Below the pieces are notes generated by a model. The model did not search any database and was not told the origin of the DNA. It worked only from the letters and a program-made list of their open reading frames with translations. Shown here piece after piece: positions 38,019-46,839 of a DNA stretch of 64,000 bases. The stretch lies in assembly GCF_003149535.1 (NCBI RefSeq), contig NZ_QGDB01000003.1:248001-312000 (forward strand). The letters are read 5' to 3'. The stretch's first letter is position 1. Every line of letters begins with the position of its first letter. Source of the DNA: Falsochrobactrum shanghaiense. GTDB taxonomy: Bacteria > Pseudomonadota > Alphaproteobacteria > Rhizobiales > Rhizobiaceae. A program made the position numbers and the translations under genes.

Positions 38019-41000
38019 ATGGCTTCCAAATCCAAGGCGCAAAAGCTCGATCATGAAGTCGAAGAGGCGTTGGAAAAAGCGCTCAATATCGATTTCGGCG
38101 ATGATTTCGACATCGATATGGATCTGAGTACATTTGACGACAGTTTTTCGGTTGACGATCTGGAGCAGCAAATATCGCGGGCAGCCGAAGAGCTTGTCGC
38201 CGAACAGGGAACAGGTGTGGCCAAGCCGGAACAGACCGCTTCCGCAGCAGCGCCTGAGGGCCGCAAGCCGAATTCCGAGGCTATCAAGTCCGTTTCCGTG
38301 ATTGCAAGCCCGGCGGCACCGCCGATGCCGCCCGTGGTCCACGCTGCCGCTGCCGTATCCGCTACACAGGCCGTCGAACAGGCTCCGGCCCAGCCCGCCA
38401 GCAAGCCAAAAGCCGCCTCGCAGGAAAATATTGCGAAGCCGGCGATTGCTGCGCCTTCGCTCGCCGCCTCCGCCAATCCGGTCCGCACTCCGGCTAACGA
38501 CGATTCCCGCAACAGCAGAGCCATCGCCGCTGCTCCGCGCCGCGCTACCGCGCAATCGTCAAAACTTTACTGGACGACAACGGCAATCAGCGTTCTCTGG
38601 GCCGCTGGCGGCGTCGCCATCAGCAAGGCGATCAGCCCGCAGGTATTCTCGACCTTGCAGGCAACCAGAGAATTCTTCGCATCGCCCGCCGGTATCGGTG
38701 TCGCCGCAGGCGTTGCATTGCCGGTCGTCATGTTCTGGGGCTTCGCGCATCTGGTCCGTCGCGCGCAGGAAATGCAGCAGGCGGCTCACAGCATGTCCGA
38801 AGCTGCATTGAAGCTTCTACAGCCCGAGGCGGTTGCCGGTGATCGCGTTTCGACGCTTAGTCAGGCTGTCCGTCGCGAAGTCGCGGCAATGAATGAGGGC
38901 ATTGAACGCACTCTGGCGCGCGCCGTAGAGTTGGAAACGCTCGTTCAATCCGAAGTCAACCAGCTTGAGCGCGCCTATAGCGACAACGAGGTGCGCATCC
39001 GTTCGCTGGTGAGCGAACTGGGCAATGAGCGTGAATCCGTGGTCAGCCACGCGGAACGTGTTCGCTCTTCGATTTCCGGTGCGCATGAACATCTCCGGGA
39101 AGAATTAGCCAGTGCTGCCAATATCATACGCGATAATGTTGCATCCGCGTCTGAACAGCTTAGCGGGCTTCTGGGGGATTCGGGCGAGCGCCTGATCAGC
39201 AGCATCAACGAGAGCGGCGGCGCCATTGCGGACGCCATCGAAAAACGCACCGGCGATATTGCATCGCGCATCACCACTTCCGGTCAGGCTTTCACCAGCG
39301 AGCTGGATACGCGCATTGCAACGCTGGATCAGCACTCGCGCGATATTTCCGAGCGCGTCAGTTCCGCGCTTGACGAGCGTGTTACGGGCATAACCAGCCT
39401 GCTTGGCGGTGCCACACAGACAATGGTCAGTGAATTCGATACGCGGCTTGCCAATCTTGAAACGACGCTCGATGAGCGCGGACGCTCGCTCCTCTCCGAG
39501 TTCGAGACGCGCGCCCATGCGCTCGACAGCAGCACTGAAAAGCTCAACGCAGCGCTTGAAGCCCGTTCGCGCCAGATCAACGAAAATCTCATTGCCCGCA
39601 CCCGCGAAATCGCCGAAACCTTCTCCAGCGGCCGCACGACATTGAGCACGATGATCGATGAAACCAAGACCCGGATCGGTAGCGACCTGACTTCGATCAG
39701 CGAAAGCGTCGGCGATATTCTGACGGAAAAAGCATCGGCATTCGCCGGCAAGCTTGCGGATAGTCGTGATGTTCTCGCCTCTTCCCTTGAAGGCGAAACG
39801 GAGCGTGTTTCCGCAATCATTCGCGACCATGCGGATACGCTGGCCGCACGGACCGACGACATCAAGAGCGTCGTTGACAGCAGTGCATCGGCACTTGGCT
39901 CGGTGGCAGAGCAGCACGCCAATATCCTTGCCGAACGCACAGCCGCGCTTCAGCAGGAAATGGCGAATAATGCTGCACGCCTCGATACTTCTTTTGCGGA
40001 TCATGTGCGCTCGCTGGAAGAGCGCGCGGCCTCCCTGCAAGATGTCATCGCCGGAAATCAGTCACTGCTTTCCCGGATCATGGATGAGCGGACTGCCGCA
40101 TTGCGCGATAATTTCGATGAAAGTCGTGAAACGCTGGCACGGACATTCGATGAACGAGTCGCATCGCTTCAATTGACCATCGCGGATAATCAGCAAGCAC
40201 TGGCGCGCACGATGGACGAGCGCGCACAAGCGCTCAATGAAACCATCGGCGCGAGCCGCGATGCATTCGAAGCCACGTTCAGCGAACATGTGCGCCGGGT
40301 GGAAGAGCGCACGAGTGGGCTGCGTTCCGTCCTGAACGATCACAACAGCGCGCTCGCCAATATTCTTGACGGGCACGAGCAGGCGATTGAAAGCCGCGCG
40401 GAAGTCATTCGTTCCACGCTGGCTGAAACAACCACTTCGCTGAGCCAGACCTTGCAGGATCACGGCGATATTCTCTCGCAGCGCACCGCCAACCTGCATA
40501 ACGCGATCGAAAGCAGCAGCTCGACCATCAGCCAGGCCTTCGAAAGCCAGACCGGCATTATCGAAGAGCGCACGCAGACGATGGAAAAGGCGCTCACGCT
40601 CGGTATCGACAATGTTCGCCGCACCCTCGAACAGAGCGCGGGCGCAGTCGCCGGATCGTTGCGTGAAAAAATCGTGGAAGCGGCGGGCACACTTTCCGCC
40701 GAGGCTGCGAAAGCCGGTGACGCACTTGATGGCTTTGGAGAAACCTTCAGTTCCAATCTCATCAACAGCCTGTCCGTTACCGAAGAACGTCTGGGCCAGC
40801 ATGCAAATGCCATTGCCGATCGTCTGGTTACGATTGAAACCAGCATCGCAGACACCGCTTCCCGGACAAGCAATAGCCTTGCGGAGCAGAGCGAAGCCTT
40901 TGCCGCAAGCGTCGCCGAAAAGCTTGCCGGTACGGAAAGCCGCCTGAACGAACGCGCGAACGCCATTGCCGGTGGTCTTGAGACCATCGAAACCCGCCTG

Positions 41001-42857
41001 ACGGGCGAGCTCAGCGCAATCGAGGCGCGCATTGCCGAAACCGCTTCCAAGACCAGCCAGACACTGGCCGGACATAGCGAAGCCTTCTCGGCAAGCGTCA
41101 GCGAAAACCTCACGGGCACCGAAGTCCGCCTCACCGAGCGCGCCGATGCGATTGCAACGCGCCTTGGCGATATTGGTTCGCGCATCACCATGGAACTGGG
41201 TTCTGTCGAAGCACGTATTGCGCAAGTCACCGACACGACCGCTGTTACGCTTGAAGAACGCACGCGGGAACTCAATGCGGTTCTGGCTGCGCGCTCGCAG
41301 GAAATCACCCAGATACTGGCCGATACCGCAGAACCGCTGGTGCAGCGCCTTGCCGACAGTGGACGCGGGCTGGCGCAGCAGCTTGAGGAAGCCACCCATG
41401 CGGCAACCGATCGCCTGCGCTCCGAGAACGCGGCGCTGGTCAATGCTCTGGCAAGCCGGACTGCCGAAACGATCGCAGCCGTACAGCAGGCCAAGTCTGG
41501 ATTGTCTGAAAATGTCAGCGAATTGATCGATCGCCTCGCCGGCTCGAATAGCGAGTTGGGCAAGCTGATCGACGCGGCGGCACGCAATCTTACGGATATT
41601 GACGGACGGCTGGTCGAGACGACTTCAAGTTTCGTGGAAAATGCCAACCGCGCCGCGCAGATGTTCCAGGCATCAACGGGCCTCATCGATGGCAATATCG
41701 GAACCTTGCGCCAGCTTTCCGACAGCACGCTCGCCCAGATCGGCGATATTGCGCAACGCTTCGAAGAGCATGGCAAGGTGCTTTCAACCGCATCCGATAT
41801 GATCGGATCGGCCCAGAACGGCCTTGCAGGCACATTGGAAGACCGGCATCAGGCGCTCGACAAGCTGGCATCTGGTCTTGTCGAAAAGTCCGAAAGTGTC
41901 GAACGGCTCATGCGCTCCTTCGAGGCGGTCGTTACGTCCGCTTTCGAACGCGCGGAAGGCCAGACGCGTACTTCGGCAGAGAAAATGCGCGAAAGCGTAT
42001 CCGAGATCGTCGAACAGGCTTCGCAGAAGTTCTCGGCTGCAACCGACGACATCCGCCGCACGGCAAGCGAAATTCGCAACGAGCTTGACAGCACTCGCGG
42101 CGAACTCAAGCGTGGCGTGCTGGATATGCCAGCCGAAGCCAAGGAAACGACGAGCGCGATGCGTAAGGCTGTGAGCGAGCAGATAAACGCGCTCAAGGAA
42201 CTGGCGGAAATCGTCAATAAATCCGGGCGTCTGGTCGATGTCGGCGAGAGCCGTGCGGAACGCGTCGTTTCCCGGCCCGTGCAGTCACCGCGTCGCGCAC
42301 CTGCCCCGGTTCAGGCTCCCGTCGCGCCGCCATTGCCGCAGGGCAACACGGCAGTGCGTTCGCGCCCTGCCGAAACGGCGCAGCAGCAAGGGCCATCGGC
42401 CGGTGAAAAGCCGCGTGGATGGGTGTCCGACCTGCTGGCCCGCGCTTCACGCGAAGACGATGAAACCATGCAAGCGCCAGCGCAGCCGAATACCGCTGCC
42501 CGCTCGCCACGACATGTCGTGGAATCGCTTAATTCGCTTTCGGTCGATATTGCGCGCGCAATCGATCATGAAGCATCGGTGGAACTGTGGGACCGCTATC
42601 GCCGCGGTGAACGTAACGTATTCACGCGCCGTCTTTACACGCTCAAAGGACAGCAGACCTTCGACGACATCAAGCGCAAATACCAGACAGACGGTGAATT
42701 CCGTCGCGCGGTCGACCGCTATATGGACGACTTCCAGCGCCTGCTTGAAGACGTTGCCCGGAATGACCGCGACAATATGGTGACGCAGACCTATCTGACT
42801 TCCGATACGGGTAAGGTCTACACCATGCTCGCCCATGCAAGCGGCCGTCTTCGGTAG
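38019..42857 (+). CDS. GPR/RgsE-like growth-pole ring protein, 1612 aa
   Basis: Giant coiled-coil inner-membrane protein resembling the growth pole ring protein of Agrobacterium (RgsE in Sinorhizobium), which organises unipolar growth. A charged, Pro/Ala-rich N-terminus of about 185 residues is followed by two transmembrane helices (about 185-205 and 225-245, LYWTTTAISVLWAAGG and GIGVAAGVALPVVMFWGF). A coiled coil of more than 1000 residues follows, of the apolipoprotein A/E type. Three consecutive 22-residue repeats span 688-753 (each beginning M/F-D-E-R). A longer unit at 921-971 and 972-1033 differs by exactly 11 residues. A Pro-rich linker and a conserved C-terminal domain (LWDRYRRGERNVFTRRLY) end the protein. 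The assignment is by architecture, not alignment. Confidence 0.78.
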   Translation: MASKSKAQKLDHEVEEALEKALNIDFGDDFDIDMDLSTFDDSFSVDDLEQQISRAAEELVAEQGTGVAKPEQTASAAAPEGRKPNSEAIKSVSVIASPAAPPMPPVVHAAAAVSATQAVEQAPAQPASKPKAASQENIAKPAIAAPSLAASANPVRTPANDDSRNSRAIAAAPRRATAQSSKLYWTTTAISVLWAAGGVAISKAISPQVFSTLQATREFFASPAGIGVAAGVALPVVMFWGFAHLVRRAQEMQQAAHSMSEAALKLLQPEAVAGDRVSTLSQAVRREVAAMNEGIERTLARAVELETLVQSEVNQLERAYSDNEVRIRSLVSELGNERESVVSHAERVRSSISGAHEHLREELASAANIIRDNVASASEQLSGLLGDSGERLISSINESGGAIADAIEKRTGDIASRITTSGQAFTSELDTRIATLDQHSRDISERVSSALDERVTGITSLLGGATQTMVSEFDTRLANLETTLDERGRSLLSEFETRAHALDSSTEKLNAALEARSRQINENLIARTREIAETFSSGRTTLSTMIDETKTRIGSDLTSISESVGDILTEKASAFAGKLADSRDVLASSLEGETERVSAIIRDHADTLAARTDDIKSVVDSSASALGSVAEQHANILAERTAALQQEMANNAARLDTSFADHVRSLEERAASLQDVIAGNQSLLSRIMDERTAALRDNFDESRETLARTFDERVASLQLTIADNQQALARTMDERAQALNETIGASRDAFEATFSEHVRRVEERTSGLRSVLNDHNSALANILDGHEQAIESRAEVIRSTLAETTTSLSQTLQDHGDILSQRTANLHNAIESSSSTISQAFESQTGIIEERTQTMEKALTLGIDNVRRTLEQSAGAVAGSLREKIVEAAGTLSAEAAKAGDALDGFGETFSSNLINSLSVTEERLGQHANAIADRLVTIETSIADTASRTSNSLAEQSEAFAASVAEKLAGTESRLNERANAIAGGLETIETRLTGELSAIEARIAETASKTSQTLAGHSEAFSASVSENLTGTEVRLTERADAIATRLGDIGSRITMELGSVEARIAQVTDTTAVTLEERTRELNAVLAARSQEITQILADTAEPLVQRLADSGRGLAQQLEEATHAATDRLRSENAALVNALASRTAETIAAVQQAKSGLSENVSELIDRLAGSNSELGKLIDAAARNLTDIDGRLVETTSSFVENANRAAQMFQASTGLIDGNIGTLRQLSDSTLAQIGDIAQRFEEHGKVLSTASDMIGSAQNGLAGTLEDRHQALDKLASGLVEKSESVERLMRSFEAVVTSAFERAEGQTRTSAEKMRESVSEIVEQASQKFSAATDDIRRTASEIRNELDSTRGELKRGVLDMPAEAKETTSAMRKAVSEQINALKELAEIVNKSGRLVDVGESRAERVVSRPVQSPRRAPAPVQAPVAPPLPQGNTAVRSRPAETAQQQGPSAGEKPRGWVSDLLARASREDDETMQAPAQPNTAARSPRHVVESLNSLSVDIARAIDHEASVELWDRYRRGERNVFTRRLYTLKGQQTFDDIKRKYQTDGEFRRAVDRYMDDFQRLLEDVARNDRDNMVTQTYLTSDTGKVYTMLAHASGRLR

Positions 42858-42918
42858 GGCATTGCCAGCAAGGCTGCACAGCACTTGTGCAGAAAATGTC
42901 TGAAGCAATCTTGTAAAC

Positions 42919-42949
42919 AAAAATGCGGCTCATTGAGAGCCGCATTTTT
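42919..42949 (+). terminator. Terminator of the growth-pole gene
   Basis: A 13-base stem (AAAAATGCGGCTC with GAGCCGCATTTTT) has a 5-base loop and a T-tract. Confidence 0.9.
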
Positions 42950-42952
42950 TAT

Positions 42953-43004
42953 TAGAGCATTTCCAGCAAAAGTGTGAAACGGTTTTGCGTAGGCTAATGC
43001 TTTA
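42953..43004. repeat. Intergenic inverted repeat, related type
   Basis: About 52 bases. AGAGCATT and AATGCTTT arms enclose GCAAAA and TTTTGC. The inner TGTGAAACGG is the complement of the CCGTTTCACA core in the 29635 copy, so these belong to one family. The right end supplies the stop codon of the minus-strand lipoprotein gene. Confidence 0.65.
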
Positions 43005-43604
43005 AAGCGTCGAGACGGTCCAGTTCACGATTTCGGTGACTGTGCGATCAAAGGCTGCATCCAGAGCTTTCACATAAGCGCTGTTTCCGGTGCCCGAAAC
43101 AGGAATTGCGGTGCGGAATATGCGCGTGGCGCGGACTTCGCCATTCTTGTCATTGAGCAGTCTTACAGTCATTTCAACCAGTGCGGTTTGCGGCGAATGA
43201 TAAGCCTGAATGCCGAATACGCGCAGATCGGTAAGTATCTGATAGTTAATCGCCAGCCCGTCTCCGGGACGCCCGACGCCTCCAAATGCGCCCGTATTCT
43301 CATAGGCCTGCACAAGACGCGACTGGACAATATTGGTCAGCCGGTCGCCCCATTGGGCACCCTTGAGATATTCGATAGAACTGGGCGACGAACTGACCAC
43401 GATATTCTGGCTATCAAGCGCCTTGAGCGCCGTAGGCGTGGGCACCAGCAACTGAATGTTCTTGCGGTTTGGCGTGCTCACCCCCGGCTGCGGAGCCGAC
43501 AGATTGAAAGTATCAAGCGGAGTCGTCGTACCGCACCCGGCAAGAAGCGCGGCCATGACAGCGGAAGCTGCAATTGTCGTAATGCGCGAACGCGATATTT
43601 TCAT
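43002..43604 (-). CDS. ABC-transport auxiliary lipoprotein (PqiC/DUF330-like)
   Basis: 200 residues. Signal peptide with lipobox LLAGC, then a PqiC-like body (SSIEYLKGAQWGDRLTNIVQ, then SRLVQAYENTG). The fold partners MCE proteins in lipid-transport systems at the outer membrane side. It is the last gene of the MCE cluster, 23 bases after the MlaD-like gene. The start at 43604 was chosen to give the lipoprotein signal; an open frame to 43631 adds an unlikely leader. Confidence 0.86.
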   Translation of the reverse strand: MKISRSRITTIAASAVMAALLAGCGTTTPLDTFNLSAPQPGVSTPNRKNIQLLVPTPTALKALDSQNIVVSSSPSSIEYLKGAQWGDRLTNIVQSRLVQAYENTGAFGGVGRPGDGLAINYQILTDLRVFGIQAYHSPQTALVEMTVRLLNDKNGEVRATRIFRTAIPVSGTGNSAYVKALDAAFDRTVTEIVNWTVSTL

Positions 43605-43627
43605 GTCAGTTACACCGGCTTTGAAAA

Positions 43628-44623
43628 TCAATGACGCGTCCTTCCATCATAACGCGGTACATTACCCTGCCCGCCGAAGATCAAACGCTGCGGATTGCGT
43701 TCGAGTTCGCTCACCGCTTCCTCTATCCGCATAACCGCGCGACGGCTATCCACGACCAATGCCTGAACGTCGCGCAGCCCCTGGCCAGAAAAACGCTCGA
43801 TATTGCCGGCAATCGGTGCAAGGCGCTTGTCAAGATTATCCGCAACCTGACGGATGGATTCGAGCGTCGCTTTCGCCTGCGCGACCATACCGTCCTTATC
43901 GTCGCTGGAAAGAAGCCTGTCAGCCTTTTCCATGATGCCTTCCACCCGGACGGATGCGGCGTTGAGGCGCGCCATCATGTCTTTCGCATCCGTTATGATC
44001 TTGTTGATGTTGCCGGTATTGGAACCGAGTTCTTCGATGACATTGGCATTTTTGGCCAGAGCGTCGGTAAAGACCTTGGTATTGCTGATCGTATCCATCA
44101 AAGGCCCGCGGGCATCCTTGGCAAAGCCCTCAAGCTCGCCCAGCACGCTATTGGCGCGGGCGAAAATATCCTGAGCCGTCGCAAGAAGATTGTTAACAGC
44201 GGAAGGATCGGCGTCGATGCGGGCAACAGTATCTTCTTTTGCAGCTTCGGTGAGAAGATTTGGCTCGTCCAGCCGGCCACCCTTGAGTTCGATATAGGCC
44301 TGGCCCGTCAATCCCTGAAAACCGAGGGTAGCAGCGGTGGAGCGGGTAATGGGCGTGGTTGCGTTCACCCGGGTCTGCACGATCACCATTTCAGGATTGG
44401 TTTCATCAAGATGCAAACGACGCACATCGCCCACCTTGATGCCATTGAACAGCACCTGACTGCCAATGCTCAATCCTGTGACCGAACCGGGTATGCGCAC
44501 GTCAAGCGGCATGGAATCGCGAGCCTCGCCGTACCGGGCGATCCAGTATACGAAACCGAAAGCCAGCAAGCTGACAATCAGTGTAAAGACTCCCACCAGA
44601 ACGTAATTGGCTTTTGTTTCCAT
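43628..44623 (-). CDS. MlaD-like MCE-domain lipid transport protein
   Basis: 331 residues. One N-terminal transmembrane anchor (YVLVGVFTLIVSLLAFGFVY) is followed by a single MCE domain of about 90 residues (SVTGLSIGSQVLFNGIKVGD), then a long helical region and a Pro/Arg-rich tail. MCE proteins form hexameric rings that shuttle lipid between membranes. It sits three bases after the ATPase gene and before the lipoprotein gene in the same operon. Confidence 0.92.
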   Translation of the reverse strand: METKANYVLVGVFTLIVSLLAFGFVYWIARYGEARDSMPLDVRIPGSVTGLSIGSQVLFNGIKVGDVRRLHLDETNPEMVIVQTRVNATTPITRSTAATLGFQGLTGQAYIELKGGRLDEPNLLTEAAKEDTVARIDADPSAVNNLLATAQDIFARANSVLGELEGFAKDARGPLMDTISNTKVFTDALAKNANVIEELGSNTGNINKIITDAKDMMARLNAASVRVEGIMEKADRLLSSDDKDGMVAQAKATLESIRQVADNLDKRLAPIAGNIERFSGQGLRDVQALVVDSRRAVMRIEEAVSELERNPQRLIFGGQGNVPRYDGRTRH

Positions 44624-44626
44624 ATC

Positions 44627-45493
44627 TTATCCCGTTTGCAAGCGGCTGCCCGGCCGCCGCCTGCTTGGCGCCGAAGTATCGATCTGGCGCGCCCGCTTGC
44701 CTCGAAAATAGGATTTGACCCAAGGGTCGTCCACCGCCAGCATATCCTCGATGGTGCCGCTGACCAGAACCTTTTTGTTTCCCAATACAGCAATACGGTC
44801 GCAAATCGCAAACAGGCTGTCGAGATCATGCGTCACCATATAGACGGTCAGGCCCATGGTGTCGCGCAGATTGGCGATCAGCTCGTCAAAATCCGCAGCG
44901 CCAATCGGGTCCAGACCGGAAGTCGGCTCGTCCAGAAAGACGATTTCCGGATCGAGAGCCAGCGCACGCGCCAGTGCCGCGCGCTTGATCATGCCGCCGG
45001 AAAGTTCTGACGGAAACTTTTCCGCCGCATCCGGCTTCAGCCCGACCAGATCGATTTTCAGCCGCGCCAGTTCGTCCATCAAGCGGGGCGACAGATCCAG
45101 ATATTCACGCATGGGAACCTGAATATTTTCCAGAACGCTCAGTGCTGAAAAAAGCGCCCCTTGCTGGAACAGCACGCCCATGCGCATGTCGATAGCCATT
45201 TTTTCCACTTCAGTGATGGTATCGATATTGCGGCCAAGGATTTCGATATTGCCGGACTGCTTTTTGTTCAACCCGAGAATGGTGCGCATGAGCACCGATT
45301 TGCCCGAACCGGACGGTCCGATGAAGCCAAGCACCTCGCCTTTATAAATATCCAGAGACAGCTGGTCGAGCACGGGCGGACGACCGCCGAACGACACCGT
45401 GACATCGCGCACAGAAATCACCGATACAGGCGCCGGATGAGCGTCGTCATGTTGTGATCGCGACTGATTGTCGATGCCGTTCTCCATATTCAT
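44627..45493 (-). CDS. MlaF-like ABC transporter ATPase
   Basis: 288-residue ATP-binding subunit of the lipid transporter. Walker A GPSGSGKSVLM, Q-loop LFQQGALFSAL, signature LSGGMIKRAALARAL and Walker B IVFLDEPTSGLD are all intact. An Asp/His-poor N-terminal extension of about 25 residues precedes the domain. The gap of 112 bases to the permease could hold an internal promoter. Confidence 0.93.
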   Translation of the reverse strand: MNMENGIDNQSRSQHDDAHPAPVSVISVRDVTVSFGGRPPVLDQLSLDIYKGEVLGFIGPSGSGKSVLMRTILGLNKKQSGNIEILGRNIDTITEVEKMAIDMRMGVLFQQGALFSALSVLENIQVPMREYLDLSPRLMDELARLKIDLVGLKPDAAEKFPSELSGGMIKRAALARALALDPEIVFLDEPTSGLDPIGAADFDELIANLRDTMGLTVYMVTHDLDSLFAICDRIAVLGNKKVLVSGTIEDMLAVDDPWVKSYFRGKRARQIDTSAPSRRRPGSRLQTG

Positions 45494-45604
45494 TCTTTAT
45501 CCGAGCTTGCCTGGTGAAAGAACCGTTCCGGCGGAGCCTTCTGTCCCTTTTGTGCGTGAGTGTGTCCCAAAAACCCCATTAAAATTAGCTAATTGCAGCA
45601 TTAT

Positions 45605-46780
45605 CTAAAAATCAATTGCCGCATAGAACATCGCAAACATACCGTCCACGACAATTACGACGAAAATCGCTTTTACCACTGATGCAGTCACTCGCCGACC
45701 CAGTGATTCCGCACTGCCGCCAACCTTCATTCCCTCCACAGAGGCAAGAATGCCGATGATCATGGCCATGAAAGGCGCCTTGATAAGTCCGGCAAAATAG
45801 GTATTGAGCGCAACCGCATCATGCAGGCGGCTGATGAAGGCTTCCGGTGAAATATTCGAATAAAACCACGCAACGCCGCCTGCCCCGACAAGGGCTGCAA
45901 GATCGGCGATGATCGTCAATAGCGGCAGGACGATGACCAGTGCGACAAGCCGGGGAAAGACCAGCACTCCAATCGGGTTAAGACCGATCACAGTCAGGGC
46001 GTCGGTTTCCTCGCGCATTTTCATGGAACCGATTTCGGCGGTGATGGCGCTGCCGGAGCGGCCCGCGATCATGATCGCAGTCAGCAGAACGCCAAGTTCG
46101 CGCAGCACCAGAATGCCGACCAGATCAACGACAAAGATTTCAGCACCGAAATAACGCAACTGAAATGCGCCTTGCTGGGCGATGATGGCTCCCACAATGG
46201 TCGACATGAGCACGATGATGGGAATAGCGCCTACGCCCATCCGATCCATCTGATTGATGATCGCAGGGATCGGGATGCCGCTGCCGCGCCCGGCTTTCAA
46301 CTGAGCACCGCGAATGGTGGCGCCCAGAATATGCATGGCCATTCTGAAATCGTCATAAATGGATACGACGCCGCGGCCTATCGCTTCCAGCATGGCGATG
46401 AGGAAGAAAGGTTTCTTCGCTCTGGGAACATCGAGCATATGTTCAACGGATTTGCGAACTTCGTCCATCAAAGGAAGCCAGGCATCGCGGATACCGTCGA
46501 GATGCGTATCGACATGGCGCATCACCAGACGCTGCCGCAGCCGCTCGATCAGCCATGCGCCCGCCGTATCGAGGCCGGAAACCTGTGAAGCGTCGATAAT
46601 AACCGGCTGTTCACCGGTGAGCTTTTCCAGTTCGCGTATTTTGCCGTCAACCAGATTGACGCTCTGCGAGACCCAGCGCCCGCTCAAATTGATCAGGCGT
46701 GTGCCATCCTGTTCCCCCAATTCAATCTTTGGCATGGGATTGGCGGCAGCACTTGCTTTGTCGGCAGCGTCGGTCAACAT
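45605..46780 (-). CDS. MlaE-like ABC permease with N-terminal STAS-like domain
   Basis: 391 residues. The first 120 residues look like a STAS/anti-sigma-antagonist fold (VIIDASQVSGLDTAGAWLIE), as in MlaB. The rest is the MlaE permease with five or six membrane segments and the conserved GRSGSAITAEIGSMKMREE loop. This fused form explains why no separate MlaB gene is seen. First gene of a permease-ATPase-MCE-lipoprotein operon. No periplasmic MlaC is nearby. The protein is an inner-membrane component for lipid transport. Confidence 0.92.
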   Translation of the reverse strand: MLTDAADKASAAANPMPKIELGEQDGTRLINLSGRWVSQSVNLVDGKIRELEKLTGEQPVIIDASQVSGLDTAGAWLIERLRQRLVMRHVDTHLDGIRDAWLPLMDEVRKSVEHMLDVPRAKKPFFLIAMLEAIGRGVVSIYDDFRMAMHILGATIRGAQLKAGRGSGIPIPAIINQMDRMGVGAIPIIVLMSTIVGAIIAQQGAFQLRYFGAEIFVVDLVGILVLRELGVLLTAIMIAGRSGSAITAEIGSMKMREETDALTVIGLNPIGVLVFPRLVALVIVLPLLTIIADLAALVGAGGVAWFYSNISPEAFISRLHDAVALNTYFAGLIKAPFMAMIIGILASVEGMKVGGSAESLGRRVTASVVKAIFVVIVVDGMFAMFYAAIDF

Positions 46781-46839
46781 AACTATCCCATATACGAGTC
46801 GTCGCTCGGCAGAAATACGATGTATTAAAAGGCATATCT

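Noticed and set aside
40062..41833. Two long open frames antisense inside the growth-pole gene
   Set aside because: They mirror the low-complexity, Ala/Glu-rich coding strand and resemble no protein family.
42911..42949. Small RNA after the growth-pole gene
   Set aside because: The hairpin is adequately explained as the terminator of the gene ending at 42857.
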